Source: Lachnospiraceae bacterium
GTDB lineage: Bacteria; Bacillota; Clostridia; Lachnospirales; Lachnospiraceae
Reading direction: 5' to 3'
DNA length: 54,842 bases
Assembly (NCBI GenBank): GCA_015057275.1
Contig: SVEO01000013.1
Coordinates: 1-54,842 of the forward strand
Within the stretch, counting starts at the first letter, position 1. Every line of letters begins with the position of its first letter. Positions 1-9,090 of the stretch are shown here, piece after piece. A program made the position numbers and the translations under genes. The notes beneath the pieces were generated by a model that did not search any database, was not told the DNA's origin, and was given only the letters and a program-made list of their open reading frames with translations.

Positions 1-61
1 ACGCCCTGCTCATTTTTTGAAAATTTGGTCGACAGGGCTTAGGTGGATGTTTTTTGTTTTC

Positions 62-104
62 GTGAAATATATCAAAAATAAAAAGAATTTTTATTTTATT
101 TCAC
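62..104 (-). other. AU-rich leader hairpin of a leftward transcript
   Basis: Downstream of the leftward promoter at 142-170 the arms GTGAAAT and ATTTCAC bracket a long A/T-rich imperfect stem. Further left, GCCCTG and CAGGGC (about 3-8 and 33-38) can pair as a second stem. No ribosome binding site or convincing start codon appears before the window edge, so this is an untranslated leader of a gene lying outside the window. Its identity is unknown. Confidence 0.35.
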
Positions 105-141
105 TTGACATCTTACCGCTGGACTTTTATTTTATACCCTA

Positions 142-170
142 ATTATACAATTTATAACAAGAATCGTCAA
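142..170 (-). promoter_or_regulatory. Sigma-A type promoter, leftward
   Basis: Read on the minus strand, TTGACG (165-170) and TATAAT (142-147) are separated by 17 bases. This is close to the vegetative consensus. It points away from the aldolase gene and off the left end of the window. Confidence 0.6.
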
Positions 171-244
171 TTTCTGATTTAAATTTTAACCCATCACATA
201 TTGTAATTTTTGTTATAGCAATAGAATATCCGGCTTTTTTTATT

Positions 245-1279
245 TTAGCACAACGAAAGAATTTCTTTTAAATGTTCTAAATCTTCTTCCGTTGTTGACC
301 AACTTGTCGCAAAACGCACCACCGTATGCATATCGTCAAGTTTCTCCCAAAAACTGAAAGCAACTTGCGTCTTTAAGTATTCCATTTCTCGATTTTCCAA
401 GATTATAAATTGCTGGTTTGTCGGCGATTCCAAGTAAAAATGATAACCTTTTTCTTTAAAAATCGACTTTAACTTCTCTGCCATCTCGACAGCATGTTGA
501 CTAATTTTAAAATAAAGATTGTCTGTAAACAATGCGTCAAATTGTATACCCAACACACGCCCTTTGGCGAGCAATGCCCCATTCTGTTTTATTGTCGTCA
601 TAAAATGTTTCGGTGTATTATTTTTTGTAAATACGACTGCTTCGCCGCACAACGCTCCCACCTTCGTACCGCCGATGTAGAACACGTCACACAATGCAGC
701 AATATCCGCAAGTGTGACATCCGTCTGTCGGCTCATCAGCCCATATCCGAGGCGCGCGCCGTCTAAGAAAAGCGGAATCTCATACTCTGCACAAATCTGC
801 GAAATCTCGGTCAGCTCATTTTTGCTGTACAACGTTCCGTACTCAGTCGGGTGTGAAATATACACCATACCCGGGAAGACCATGTGATCGCGGTTTTCGT
901 CCGCATAAAATGTTTTCAAATATTGCCTTAAAACTGCCGGTACAATCTTGCCGTCTTTCTGCGCAAGTGCCAGCACCTTATGTCCTGTATGTTCAATCGC
1001 ACCTGCCTCATGCGTACTCACATGTCCGGTTTTCGCGGCGATTGCCCCCTCATAGCTCTGAAGCATGGATGAAATTACCACTGCATTTGTCTGCGTGCCA
1101 CCGGCAAGAAAATACACCTCGGCAGTCGGGCAAGCGCACGCTGCTCTGATTTTTTTCTGTGCACTCGCGCAATATATATCATTCCCATAACCGGATAATG
1201 GTTCCATATTTGTCTCCAACAAACGCTGCAAAACTTTCGGATGAGCACCTGCTATGTAGTCACTTTCGAATGAAATCAT
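245..1279 (-). CDS. Threonine aldolase-like PLP enzyme (beta-eliminating lyase family)
   Basis: A 344-residue fold-type I PLP enzyme of the low-specificity L-threonine aldolase/beta-eliminating lyase family, which cleaves L-threonine or related beta-hydroxy amino acids to glycine and an aldehyde. The probable Schiff-base lysine is Lys206 in YIGGTKVGA. Asp173 in FLDGARLG would contact the pyridine nitrogen, and His90 in STHEAG is the usual ring-stacking residue. Nearly full length for the family. The start is the ATG at 1279 because GGGAGG lies 8 bases upstream; an in-frame codon further upstream lacks such a site. It follows the LUD gene by 38 bases with no terminator, so the two are probably co-transcribed. 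Substrate preference cannot be told from sequence. Confidence 0.85.
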   Translation of the reverse strand: MISFESDYIAGAHPKVLQRLLETNMEPLSGYGNDIYCASAQKKIRAACACPTAEVYFLAGGTQTNAVVISSMLQSYEGAIAAKTGHVSTHEAGAIEHTGHKVLALAQKDGKIVPAVLRQYLKTFYADENRDHMVFPGMVYISHPTEYGTLYSKNELTEISQICAEYEIPLFLDGARLGYGLMSRQTDVTLADIAALCDVFYIGGTKVGALCGEAVVFTKNNTPKHFMTTIKQNGALLAKGRVLGIQFDALFTDNLYFKISQHAVEMAEKLKSIFKEKGYHFYLESPTNQQFIILENREMEYLKTQVAFSFWEKLDDMHTVVRFATSWSTTEEDLEHLKEILSLC

Positions 1280-1317
1280 GATGGTATCCTCCCATTTTTT
1301 AATCATTATAATATCAC

Positions 1318-1923
1318 TTAATATCCTAATTCCTCATGAATCAATACAATTTCAAACATGCAAGAAGAGGGTTTTTCCCATAGCACGGATAATCCACGGC
1401 AAATCCGTTGCGGACTGCTGCAATTATAGCACTGTTTTCCCTCAGCTGCGCACGGAGTCTTCATACCGAGCCTTTTTGCATTCAGCGGTGCGGCGATATT
1501 CCGCGCACGGTAAAGTGCACTGTCGTAATCTTTTGCAATCTTATTTTCTCCAATAATGAGATACACCTTCTCATGTCCGTAAAAAATCGCAGCGACGCGA
1601 TTGCAGTTTCCGTCAATATTGATAATCTCGCCGGTTTCGGCAATACCGTTAACAGAAGAAATATAGATGTCAGCAGCATTTGCTTCCAAACGCATATCCT
1701 TGTCCGTTTTTCCCTCTGGAATACGCCAATGCCAATAAACCTCATTATGTGACACAAGTTTTTCATACAATCCCATCTGTTCGAGCGTAACAGACCCGCC
1801 AAAACCAACACTCCTTTGGTCAATCTGAGTATTCAGATATTCTGCCGCTTCTTTTGCACGGTCAAAGCATGACACCTTGTAGCCGAGATTTTCTAGATTT
1901 TGTTTTAATACATTGAAATCCAT
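1318..1923 (-). CDS. LUD domain protein (LutC/YkgG-like, DUF162)
   Basis: 201 residues with the LUD-domain pattern: SVGFGGSVTLEQMGL near the N-terminus, then ADIYISSVNGIAETGEI and a NRVAAIFYG segment. The family includes LutC of the lactate-utilisation complex, but many clostridial members stand alone, and no lutA or lutB is present here. Four cysteines cluster near the C-terminus (CAAEGKQCYNCSS and ICRG), which could bind metal; that is inference. Start at 1923 has AAAGGA upstream. Likely first gene of a two-gene unit with the threonine-aldolase-like enzyme. Biochemical role unknown. Confidence 0.75.
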   Translation of the reverse strand: MDFNVLKQNLENLGYKVSCFDRAKEAAEYLNTQIDQRSVGFGGSVTLEQMGLYEKLVSHNEVYWHWRIPEGKTDKDMRLEANAADIYISSVNGIAETGEIINIDGNCNRVAAIFYGHEKVYLIIGENKIAKDYDSALYRARNIAAPLNAKRLGMKTPCAAEGKQCYNCSSPQRICRGLSVLWEKPSSCMFEIVLIHEELGY

Positions 1924-2221
1924 ACGTTTTTCCTTTCAATCATTTGTTACGCATACTCATTGTAATCTGTTCGTCTCCGGCAATAAAGCAACAATCGGAA
2001 AATCCGTGTAAACATTTTGATAACACAGTTTTTAAAAGCATTTTCATGCATTATGTTGCATTTATTCTATTTATTTTCATACACTTGTACTTTGTGGCAT
2101 TCCCCAATCATCGGTAGCAAGAATAGAATACTTCCAAACAGCACCGAATCTCGCTACTCTTTTAAAATTACAGCGCACACTTGGGTTAAAATTAACTGTT
2201 TTCAAGTAATCACACGTTACG
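1924..2221. other. Intergenic region, no gene recognised
   Basis: 298 AT-rich bases between the rlmD-type gene and the LUD gene. Short open frames here lack ribosome binding sites and resemble nothing. A TACAAT hexamer on the minus strand near 1960 may be the -10 of the LUD gene, but no good -35 is seen. Confidence 0.4.
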
Positions 2222-3364
2222 TTATCGAGTCAGCAGCACTATATTCTCCACATGATTTGTGTGGCAGAACATGTCAACCGGCTGAATTATTTTTACCTTA
2301 TAACCGTTCTTCTTAAAAATCGCCAAATCTCGCGCCAGCGTGTCCGGTCCGCAGGAAACATACACAACCTTCTTCGGTGCAAGGCGGAACAACGAATCTA
2401 AAAATTCTCGGCTGCAGCCGCTGCGCGGTGGGTCGGTAATCACCACGTCCACCTTCTCGCCTTTTTCAGCGAGCATCGTCATGAAAACACCCGCGTCCTG
2501 CTTATAAAATGAAATGTTGCGGATTTGATTTTCTTTTGCATTGGCGATAGCGTCGCGGACAGCTTCGCTATTTAATTCTACACTGATGACGCGCTCCACA
2601 TACTGTGAGGCAATCATACCGATAGTGCCGGTGCCCGCGTATGCATCCAGCACAATTTCCTTACCGGAAAATTTCGCAAATTCCATAACTTTTCCGTACA
2701 ACACTTCCGTCTGCAGCGGATTTACCTGATAAAAGGAATTCGGCGAAATACGGAATTTCATTCCACATAATGTGTCGGTAATATAGCCTTTACCATACAG
2801 CACATGATTCGTCTTGCCGAGGACCATGCTTGTGTGGCGCTCATTTACATTGTGGATAACCGTCGTAATTTCCGGATGTTTCTTTAAAAGTGCGTCCACA
2901 AAATTGCGCTTCGACGGAAAAATCGGCGAGGCGGTAATAATCACAACCATCACCTCACCCGAATGATATCCGGTGCGCACCATCACATGCCGAATCAGCC
3001 CGTACCCGCTGTCTTCATTGTACACCTTCATTTTAAAGGACTTGATTAATTCACCAATCGTGCTGACAATCGTGCTGCCTACCTGGTTTTCCAAAAGACA
3101 TGCCGATACCGGCACCACTTTATGACTGTTTTCCTCGTAAATTCCGTTGACTACCTTGCCTTTACGATCGACAGAAAAGGCCGAATGTATCTTATTGCGG
3201 TAATAATACGGATTCTCCATACCGATGATCTTCTCAACCTTTCCGAAACCAGAAAGCAGTTTACTCATTTCTTTTTGCTTTTTTGCAAGCTGTTCTTGAT
3301 ACGACAAGTGCAGAAGCTGGCAGCCTCCGCACTTTTTGTATACAGGACATGTTTTCTTTTCCAT
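2222..3364 (-). CDS. rlmD: 23S rRNA (uracil-5-)-methyltransferase, RlmD/RumA family
   Basis: 380-residue SAM-dependent RNA m5U methyltransferase. An N-terminal iron-sulfur cluster is indicated by Cys6, Cys12, Cys15 (KKCGGCQ) and Cys89. The SAM-binding motif is DAYAGTGTIGM, followed by TDPPRSGC. The catalytic nucleophile is probably Cys338 in VYVSCGPDT, and HTNHVENI carries the general base Glu. It lacks the N-terminal TRAM domain found in many homologues, so it is a short version of the family. Gram-positive bacteria often carry several paralogues with different target uridines, so the exact position modified is not certain. It lies 27 bases after the ABC-F gene and is probably co-transcribed with it. 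Confidence 0.88.
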   Translation of the reverse strand: MEKKTCPVYKKCGGCQLLHLSYQEQLAKKQKEMSKLLSGFGKVEKIIGMENPYYYRNKIHSAFSVDRKGKVVNGIYEENSHKVVPVSACLLENQVGSTIVSTIGELIKSFKMKVYNEDSGYGLIRHVMVRTGYHSGEVMVVIITASPIFPSKRNFVDALLKKHPEITTVIHNVNERHTSMVLGKTNHVLYGKGYITDTLCGMKFRISPNSFYQVNPLQTEVLYGKVMEFAKFSGKEIVLDAYAGTGTIGMIASQYVERVISVELNSEAVRDAIANAKENQIRNISFYKQDAGVFMTMLAEKGEKVDVVITDPPRSGCSREFLDSLFRLAPKKVVYVSCGPDTLARDLAIFKKNGYKVKIIQPVDMFCHTNHVENIVLLTR

Positions 3365-3391
3365 AGGTTTACCCTCATCCTGTTTTCTTGT

Positions 3392-4945
3392 TTATTTTTT
3401 TAATGACCACTGGCTGCAGTCGATGACTCTCGTTGCCAACCCTTCGTAAAACTCCGGCTCGTGACAAATCAGCAAGATGCTACCCTTGTATTCTTTCAAC
3501 GCACGCTTAAGCTCATCTTTCGCATCCACGTCCAGATGGTTTGTCGGCTCGTCGAGCAACAAAATGTTAGATGGACGATTGATTAATTTGCAAAGTCTTA
3601 CTTTCGCCTGTTCGCCACCGGAAAGCACCTGCACCTGACTTTCAATATGTTTCGTCGTCAGACCGCATTTTGCCAGTGCGGAGCGCACCTGATACTGCGT
3701 GTAAGCCGGAAATTCTTCCCAAATTTCCTCAATACATGTGTTGCGGTTACCCGGTGCCATTTCCTGCTCAAAATAACCTATTTCCAGATAATCGCCAAGT
3801 TCTACGCTGCCGCTTAAAGCTGGAATCAGACCCAAAATACTCTTAAGCAACGTTGTTTTCCCAATACCGTTTGCACCGTAAAGCACGACCTTTTCGCCGC
3901 GTTCCATCGAAAGATTAAGCGGAGCCGACAGCGGCTCATCGTAGCCAATAACAAAATCCTTTGTTTGGAAAATGTATCTGCCCGGCACTCTCGCCTCTTG
4001 AAAGTGGAACTCCGGCTTTGGCTTTTCCACTGTCTTCTCGATTAGTTCCATCTTATCGAGTTTTTTCTGCCGGGACATCGCCATGTTTCTCGTCGCCACT
4101 CGTGCCTTATTGCGTGCCACAAAATCCTTCAGTTCGGAAATTTCCTGCTGTTGGCGATTGTAGGCCGCCTCCTGCTGCGCCTTCTTCACGGCGTAAACTT
4201 CCTGAAACTTATCATAATCGCCGACATAGCGGTTCAACTTCTGATTTTCCATATGATAAATCAAGTTTACCACGCTGTTTAAAAACGGAATATCGTGTGA
4301 AATCAAAATAAATGCATTCTCATATTCCTGCAAATAACGCTTCAGCCACTCAATATGTTGCACATCCAAATAGTTGGTCGGTTCATCAAGCAGTAAGATG
4401 TCCGGCTTCTGCAAAAGCAATTTTGCCAGCAACACCTTCGTTCTCTGTCCGCCGGAAAGTTCGCTGACGTCGCTTTCAAGCCCGATATCGGTCAGTCCTA
4501 GCGCGCGTGCCACTTCCTCCACTTTCGCGTCAATCATGTAGAAATCATGTGACATCAGAAGCTCTTGAATCACGCCCATCTCTTCCATCATCGCCTCGAG
4601 CTGCTCCGGGTCGGCTTCCGCCATCTCGTCGCATATTGTATTCATCTTCTCTTCCATCTCAAAAAGCGGCAAAAAAGCGGCTTTTAAGGCATCGCGTACG
4701 GTCATGCCTTTTTCCAGTACCGCATGCTGGTCAAGGTAGCCGACCTGCACATTTTTTGACCAACTAATCGTGCCCTCATCCGGCATCAGCTTATTTGTAA
4801 TGATGCTCATAAAGGTAGATTTTCCTTCTCCGTTGGCACCAACGAATCCGATATGTTCCCCTTTCAACAATCGAAAAGATACATCCGTGAAAATCGCTCT
4901 GTCACCGAATCCGTGGCTTAAATGCTCCACATTCAGAATACTCAT
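3392..4945 (-). CDS. ABC-F family ATPase (YbiT/YkpA-like)
   Basis: 517 residues with two ABC ATPase cassettes and no membrane segments. Walker A motifs are GANGEGKS and GANGIGKT, signatures are LSGGQRTK and LSGGEQAK, and Walker B motifs are DILLLDEPTNYLD and NILLLDEPTNHLD. A charged linker between the cassettes (around residues 245-300, ARVATRNMAMSRQKK) fits the P-site-tRNA interaction motif of ABC-F translation factors. Family members act on the ribosome; some give antibiotic protection, but this housekeeping-like subtype is not a recognised resistance protein. Start at 4945 has GGGAGG upstream. Sixteen bases separate it from the upstream beta-galactosidase gene. Confidence 0.9.
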   Translation of the reverse strand: MSILNVEHLSHGFGDRAIFTDVSFRLLKGEHIGFVGANGEGKSTFMSIITNKLMPDEGTISWSKNVQVGYLDQHAVLEKGMTVRDALKAAFLPLFEMEEKMNTICDEMAEADPEQLEAMMEEMGVIQELLMSHDFYMIDAKVEEVARALGLTDIGLESDVSELSGGQRTKVLLAKLLLQKPDILLLDEPTNYLDVQHIEWLKRYLQEYENAFILISHDIPFLNSVVNLIYHMENQKLNRYVGDYDKFQEVYAVKKAQQEAAYNRQQQEISELKDFVARNKARVATRNMAMSRQKKLDKMELIEKTVEKPKPEFHFQEARVPGRYIFQTKDFVIGYDEPLSAPLNLSMERGEKVVLYGANGIGKTTLLKSILGLIPALSGSVELGDYLEIGYFEQEMAPGNRNTCIEEIWEEFPAYTQYQVRSALAKCGLTTKHIESQVQVLSGGEQAKVRLCKLINRPSNILLLDEPTNHLDVDAKDELKRALKEYKGSILLICHEPEFYEGLATRVIDCSQWSLKK

Positions 4946-4961
4946 AGATTCCTCCCAAATG

Positions 4962-7022
4962 TTAAATGTTATTCTTCATCTCAAAAACTGCGCTGCCAAA
5001 CGGCTCAAGCGCAATCTTGCCGAGTACGCCGTGCTCGACCGTCACGTTCTTGCCTGTGAAATTGAGCAAGAATAAAATCGTAATTTCGTCGCATGCACGC
5101 TCACGGATGCTGACACCACACACATCCTTGCCGTCTTCATCTTTGATGCTGATCATGTTCTGCGGTGTTACTAACTGTAATTCAACTGCCAGTTTTTTAT
5201 AAAAATCACCCAGCATATCCGCATCGGTACGAGCTGCCATGTGGTAAGAGGCACCTGCACCATAATTATTTTTTGTCAATACCGGCATGCCGGCATAAAA
5301 ATCTTCGCCATAAGTTGCAAGCACCTGACAATCGCCCTGTGGATGTACTAATTCACACAAATCAAATACCTTATACTCGATTTCTTTCTCGTAGAATTCG
5401 CCAACCACTGTCTTCATCGTGTTGCTTTCGCCTTCCCACAGGCCGTCAATTTCCTCAGCCCAAATGCCGACAAGCTCCTTCAAACCGTCGCCCGGGAAGC
5501 CGCCTAAGAAGCAGCGGTCATTTTCATTGACATAGCCGGTCACATACGTTGTCACCAGCGTGCCGCCGTCGGCCACAAACTTCTTCAAACGCTCTGCCAC
5601 GCCCGGCTTAATCATGTAAAGCATCGGCGCAATCAGCAGCTTATACGGCGTGAAATCCTGCTCGCTGTCGATAACGTCGACTGCAATATTCTGCTTCCAC
5701 AGTGCATAATAATGGTCCTTGCACGTAAGGTCGTAATTCTTCTTATCAGTCAACCCCTGCATGTCGTTGATGGCCCAGCGATTGTCCCAGTCGCAGATGA
5801 CAGCCGCTTCTACCGGCACCATCGTACCCGGCACAGAGTCCATGTTCTTCAATATGTTGCCAAGTTGTGCACATTCCTTGAACACACGTGTGTTCTCCGT
5901 ACCCTCGTGGTCCACAACTGCGCCGTGGAATTTTTCGAACGCACCGCGTCCTTTTCTCCACTGGAAGTACTGCACGGAATCCGAGCCGTGCGCCACAGCC
6001 TGCAAGGATGCGGTAATATTCATGCCCGGGCGCTTCAGTTTATTGATGCGGCGCCAATTTACAAGACTTGGCGTGCTCTCCATCAAAAGGAATGGCTGTT
6101 GTTTCAGGCAACGATTCATATCATGCACAAATGCGATATCGGACGCCAGCTTACCATCTTTATCATCGACCTTGTGCCATTCCGGATAATTGTCCCAGGA
6201 AACTACATCAATCTTCTTGGACAGATACCACGGATTAAAGCCCGGATATAATCCCATCAAGTTAGTTGTTACCGGCACATCCGGTGTAATCGCCTTCACG
6301 GCTGCGATTTCATTCTCCATGAAATTTGTTGTCTGGTGCGTAACGAAGCGCATCCAGTCAATATTGAGCCCATGAATCGCAGTCTCACCAATCGGAGACG
6401 GGGATTCAATCTCATCAAAATCATTAAATGTTCTGCTCCAGAAGCCAGTCCACCATTGACGATTTAGCTCATGGATATCATTATGATACTTCTCACGCAG
6501 CCAATCGCGGAATGCCTGCTGACAAAGCTCACAGTGACACTCGCCACCGTATTCATTCGAAATATGCCACATACCGAGCGCCGGATGGTCCTTATAGCGC
6601 TTCGCTAACATCGTATTCATCTCATAAACTTTTTTTCTGTAATATGGGGATGTGTAACAATGGTTGTGACGTTCGCCGTGAAGATTCTTCGTGCGGTCAC
6701 GGTTCACACGCAACACCTCCGGATAGCGCTTATCCATCCACGCCGGACGTGCGCCGCTCGGTGTCGCCAAAATCACCTTTCCACCGAAAGACGCAATGCG
6801 GTCCATCGTCTCATCCAGCCAATCAAACGTATACACATCTTCCTGCGGCTCGAGCGCCATCCACGCAAAAATACCCACGCTCGCACTATTAATGCCCGCA
6901 AGCATCATTAAACGCTTGTCCTCGGCTAAAATATCCGGATAGTCCTGCCACTGGTCCGGATTATAATCGCCCCCGTAAATCATATGCGGAAAATCATTTA
7001 TAAGTGGTGCCTTTCTCTTCAT
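4962..7022 (-). CDS. Beta-galactosidase, glycoside hydrolase family 42
   Basis: 686-residue GH42 enzyme that hydrolyses terminal beta-galactosides. Glu157 in HISNEYGG is the acid/base and Glu315 in FLLMESTPS the nucleophile. Cys122, Cys162, Cys164 and Cys167 match the family's zinc site. The C-terminal part (from about residue 400) is the trimerisation and beta-sandwich region. No signal peptide, so cytoplasmic. The ATG at 7022 is chosen because TTGGAGG sits 5-6 bases upstream. No galactoside transporter is nearby; it appears to head a run with the ABC-F and rRNA methyltransferase genes, after a terminator that ends the acpP transcript. Confidence 0.93.
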   Translation of the reverse strand: MKRKAPLINDFPHMIYGGDYNPDQWQDYPDILAEDKRLMMLAGINSASVGIFAWMALEPQEDVYTFDWLDETMDRIASFGGKVILATPSGARPAWMDKRYPEVLRVNRDRTKNLHGERHNHCYTSPYYRKKVYEMNTMLAKRYKDHPALGMWHISNEYGGECHCELCQQAFRDWLREKYHNDIHELNRQWWTGFWSRTFNDFDEIESPSPIGETAIHGLNIDWMRFVTHQTTNFMENEIAAVKAITPDVPVTTNLMGLYPGFNPWYLSKKIDVVSWDNYPEWHKVDDKDGKLASDIAFVHDMNRCLKQQPFLLMESTPSLVNWRRINKLKRPGMNITASLQAVAHGSDSVQYFQWRKGRGAFEKFHGAVVDHEGTENTRVFKECAQLGNILKNMDSVPGTMVPVEAAVICDWDNRWAINDMQGLTDKKNYDLTCKDHYYALWKQNIAVDVIDSEQDFTPYKLLIAPMLYMIKPGVAERLKKFVADGGTLVTTYVTGYVNENDRCFLGGFPGDGLKELVGIWAEEIDGLWEGESNTMKTVVGEFYEKEIEYKVFDLCELVHPQGDCQVLATYGEDFYAGMPVLTKNNYGAGASYHMAARTDADMLGDFYKKLAVELQLVTPQNMISIKDEDGKDVCGVSIRERACDEITILFLLNFTGKNVTVEHGVLGKIALEPFGSAVFEMKNNI

Positions 7023-7051
7023 AAAATCCTCCAACAAGCTATTATTTTGTG

Positions 7052-7089
7052 AAAAATAAGCGGTGTCCGACGCTCGCCGGATACCGCTC
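7052..7089 (-). terminator. Rho-independent terminator after acpP
   Basis: Minus-strand stem AGCGGTATCCG pairs with CGGACACCGCT around an 8-base loop, followed by TATTTTT. It separates acpP from the beta-galactosidase gene. Confidence 0.8.
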
Positions 7090-7096
7090 GTTTTAC

Positions 7097-7330
7097 TTAT
7101 GCATTTTCATGTACAAATTTTACCACATCTTCAACCGTTTCGATTGCTTCCGGGTCATCAAACTGAACACCGAATTCATCTTCAATTTCTGTGATAATCT
7201 GATATAAATCTAAGGAGTCTGCGTCCAAATCATCCTTAACGCTGGTCTGTAATGTAACTTCGTCCTCATCCTTACCGAGCTGCTCTACGATGATTTCCTT
7301 AACTTTCTCAAAAACCTTATCAAATTCCAT
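7097..7330 (-). CDS. acpP: Acyl carrier protein
   Basis: 77-residue acidic helical protein that carries growing acyl chains on a 4'-phosphopantetheine arm. Ser39 in DADSLDL is the attachment site. Length and charge are typical of the primary-metabolism ACP. CCAGGAGG lies before the start at 7330, and a TATAAT hexamer about 35 bases upstream of the start is a possible -10. No fatty-acid-synthesis genes are adjacent, and it ends in its own terminator, so it appears monocistronic. It could serve fatty-acid synthesis or a specialised pathway. Confidence 0.92.
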   Translation of the reverse strand: MEFDKVFEKVKEIIVEQLGKDEDEVTLQTSVKDDLDADSLDLYQIITEIEDEFGVQFDDPEAIETVEDVVKFVHENA

Positions 7331-7454
7331 ATCTTATTCCTCCTGGAAAAATTGTCATCAAATGAATTATAACACGTAATCTACAAATTGAATATAGGAA
7401 TCTTGCATTTTTCGAAAAAAAATCAGAAAAAATACATGTTTGTGTTCATTTCTT

Positions 7455-8657
7455 TCAGTACATAAGCACAACCAGCTCAGTATCTGCTTTATCAGGATAT
7501 TCATCTAGCAACGTATAAATTTTGATAACAGTAGCTTCTAATTCTTCCAAAGCCTCTGCCGCATCATGTGCTGTGATTCCTTTTACCTTCTTTTTTCTTG
7601 TCTGCTCAATCAATTTTTGATATCTTCCTTCTTCAAAGCCTTCTCTCTTAATATCCTCATGCGCTTTACACATCTCAGCTCTTCCCGCTTCTCTTCCTTC
7701 TTCAAAACCTTCTCTTTTAATATCCTCATGCGCTTTACACATATTAATCTTCTCCTCTCCTTCATCAATCTCTATCTCTGATCCGGTGCAGTAGTTAATT
7801 ACCATCGCAGCATCTCGATCCAGCTCCTGAAAATTCTTGTTGCGGTTTACCAACTCACACAACTTTGTCTTGTCTTTTGAATACTTGATATACGACAACA
7901 CTTCCCGCAAATTCGTATGAAACTTATCCAGTTCTTCATCGGTTAAATCATATGGAGATATTAAACGGAGTCTGTAATCATCTACATTTGCGAGGGTAGC
8001 TTCATCCTGCACAGTCAACATTTCATGCAATGTGAGCGGCCCGTCCCATTTTTCCGGCGTAAAGCTCACGACAATCGTGATGACCGGTATCAGCTTATCT
8101 TCTTTGTGAAAACCACTCAAAAATTCGCCGCGGTTATTCCCATGCTCATCTTTTCCCCGATGACGGTTCACGATTTCTTCTACCTGTCTGGAATATTCCA
8201 TGGCATCGTACATCATATTCCGAATCGGCATCGCATAATGTGTCTCTGACTGGTTCTCGATTCCAAGCAATAGATATACCCGCTCGTCATCCGCCATAGT
8301 AATAAGACTCTTGAAGTTATCTCTTACCTTCTTCGTCAAAATCTCCGCTCGATTCCTCTGCTTATTCTTCACTACATCCGCCTCATCGGTTTCACTGCTT
8401 CCAAGCACATTCCCCGCAACCGTAGTGTCCAATTCTTTCAATTGCTCAGACTTTATCATTTGTATCCCGCCATAAAGCAGATAATTGAACACATCCGCAA
8501 AAATAGCGTTATCCTGCATGTATCTTTTTGTGACGATATCTTTCTTCCCCGTATGTAATTTTTCTCCTTTCATTATACGTATTTTCTGATTTTTCTTCAA
8601 TATCATTTCTAAAAATTGCAACATATGTATTTTATGTAACACATTGTTGCTTTTCAT
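7455..8657 (-). CDS. Rpn-family recombination-promoting nuclease / PD-(D/E)XK putative transposase
   Basis: Up to 400 residues. The core KRYMQDNAIFADVFNYLLYGG and LLLGIENQSETHYAMPIRN segments match the Rpn/transposase_31-like family common in Lachnospiraceae; GIENQ carries the E-x-Q of a PD-(D/E)XK nuclease. Relatives promote RecA-independent DNA exchange, but no activity can be claimed here. The first ~28 residues are unlike the family. The expected start lies near codon 29 (ATG at 8573), but AAAGGAG occurs inside the gene just after that codon, so the start is uncertain. Near the C-terminus a 23-residue unit beginning MCKAHEDIKREGFEEGR occurs twice. A decayed relative lies upstream. Confidence 0.75.
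   Translation of the reverse strand: MKSNNVLHKIHMLQFLEMILKKNQKIRIMKGEKLHTGKKDIVTKRYMQDNAIFADVFNYLLYGGIQMIKSEQLKELDTTVAGNVLGSSETDEADVVKNKQRNRAEILTKKVRDNFKSLITMADDERVYLLLGIENQSETHYAMPIRNMMYDAMEYSRQVEEIVNRHRGKDEHGNNRGEFLSGFHKEDKLIPVITIVVSFTPEKWDGPLTLHEMLTVQDEATLANVDDYRLRLISPYDLTDEELDKFHTNLREVLSYIKYSKDKTKLCELVNRNKNFQELDRDAAMVINYCTGSEIEIDEGEEKINMCKAHEDIKREGFEEGREAGRAEMCKAHEDIKREGFEEGRYQKLIEQTRKKKVKGITAHDAAEALEELEATVIKIYTLLDEYPDKADTELVVLMY
7624..7742 (-). repeat. 69-bp-period tandem repeat inside the Rpn-type gene
   Basis: Two 50-base copies (7624-7673 and 7693-7742) differ at only two positions, both in wobble sites, and sit exactly 69 bases apart. Each encodes the same 17 residues, MCKAHEDIKREGFEEGR. 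The repeat preserves the reading frame. Confidence 0.9.
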
Positions 8658-8740
8658 TTGTTGTTGTTCTCTTTTTGTATGTGGATTATATCGTCATTCT
8701 CTTATCTTGTCAATCAATTTTGTATTTCTTAAATCACAAG

Positions 8741-8766
8741 AAAAACGGCGAACTTATGTCCGCCGC
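8741..8766 (-). terminator. Rho-independent terminator of a decayed gene
   Basis: Minus-strand stem CGGCGGAC pairs with GTTCGCCG around an ATAA loop, followed by TTTTTC. No intact gene lies immediately upstream, so it probably terminated the gene now seen only as remnants at 8767-9408. Confidence 0.65.
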
Positions 8767-9090
8767 TAAACAATGGAATCTCCCCCAGATTTTCTTCTAT
8801 CTTTTTTGACTTAATGGCACCCGTTATTTACTAGTATTCTATAAACAAGACTATCCGGGCCTGCCCATTGAATTGTTTTCTATGTAATAATTGGAGGTGT
8901 CGATTTCTCCGTCCATGCCTGTGTGATTTTCAGACGCATCTTATGAACTTCCGCGAATTCTCTTTCCATTCATAATCCGAAAATATCATTTATATCTTTA
9001 TAATCAAAAGTTCCTTTCAACGAACTTAGTTTTTTCAAATTCTGAAATGCCGACTCAGATTTAAGGAATGCCGGCATATGCAAATATTCA
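8767..9090 (-). other. Gene-poor stretch with possible coding remnants
   Basis: About 320 bases with only short broken frames. On the minus strand, a 29-codon frame beginning MEREFAEVHKMRL and a second piece ending in KDINDIFG look protein-like but are interrupted by stops and lack ribosome binding sites. Together with the terminator just downstream, this suggests a decayed accessory gene; the family is not recognised. Confidence 0.35.

Noticed and set aside
105-133. Rightward promoter-like TTGACA, 17 bases, TATTTT near the left edge
   Set aside because: No rightward gene follows; the aldolase gene lies on the other strand. The overlapping leftward promoter is nearer consensus.
1318-1923. 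LUD gene considered as lutC of a lactate-utilisation operon
   Set aside because: No lutA or lutB is adjacent, and the neighbour is a PLP enzyme; kept as a stand-alone LUD protein.
2017-2316. Open frame of 99 codons on the plus strand between the LUD and rlmD-type genes
   Set aside because: No ribosome binding site, overlaps the end of the rlmD-type gene, and its composition looks non-coding.
5712-6251. 179-codon plus-strand frame opposite the GH42 gene
   Set aside because: Antisense shadow of a strongly supported enzyme gene, without start signals.
7624-7742. Tandem repeat considered as a CRISPR-like array
   Set aside because: Only two units, in-frame coding, with no variable spacers and no cas genes.
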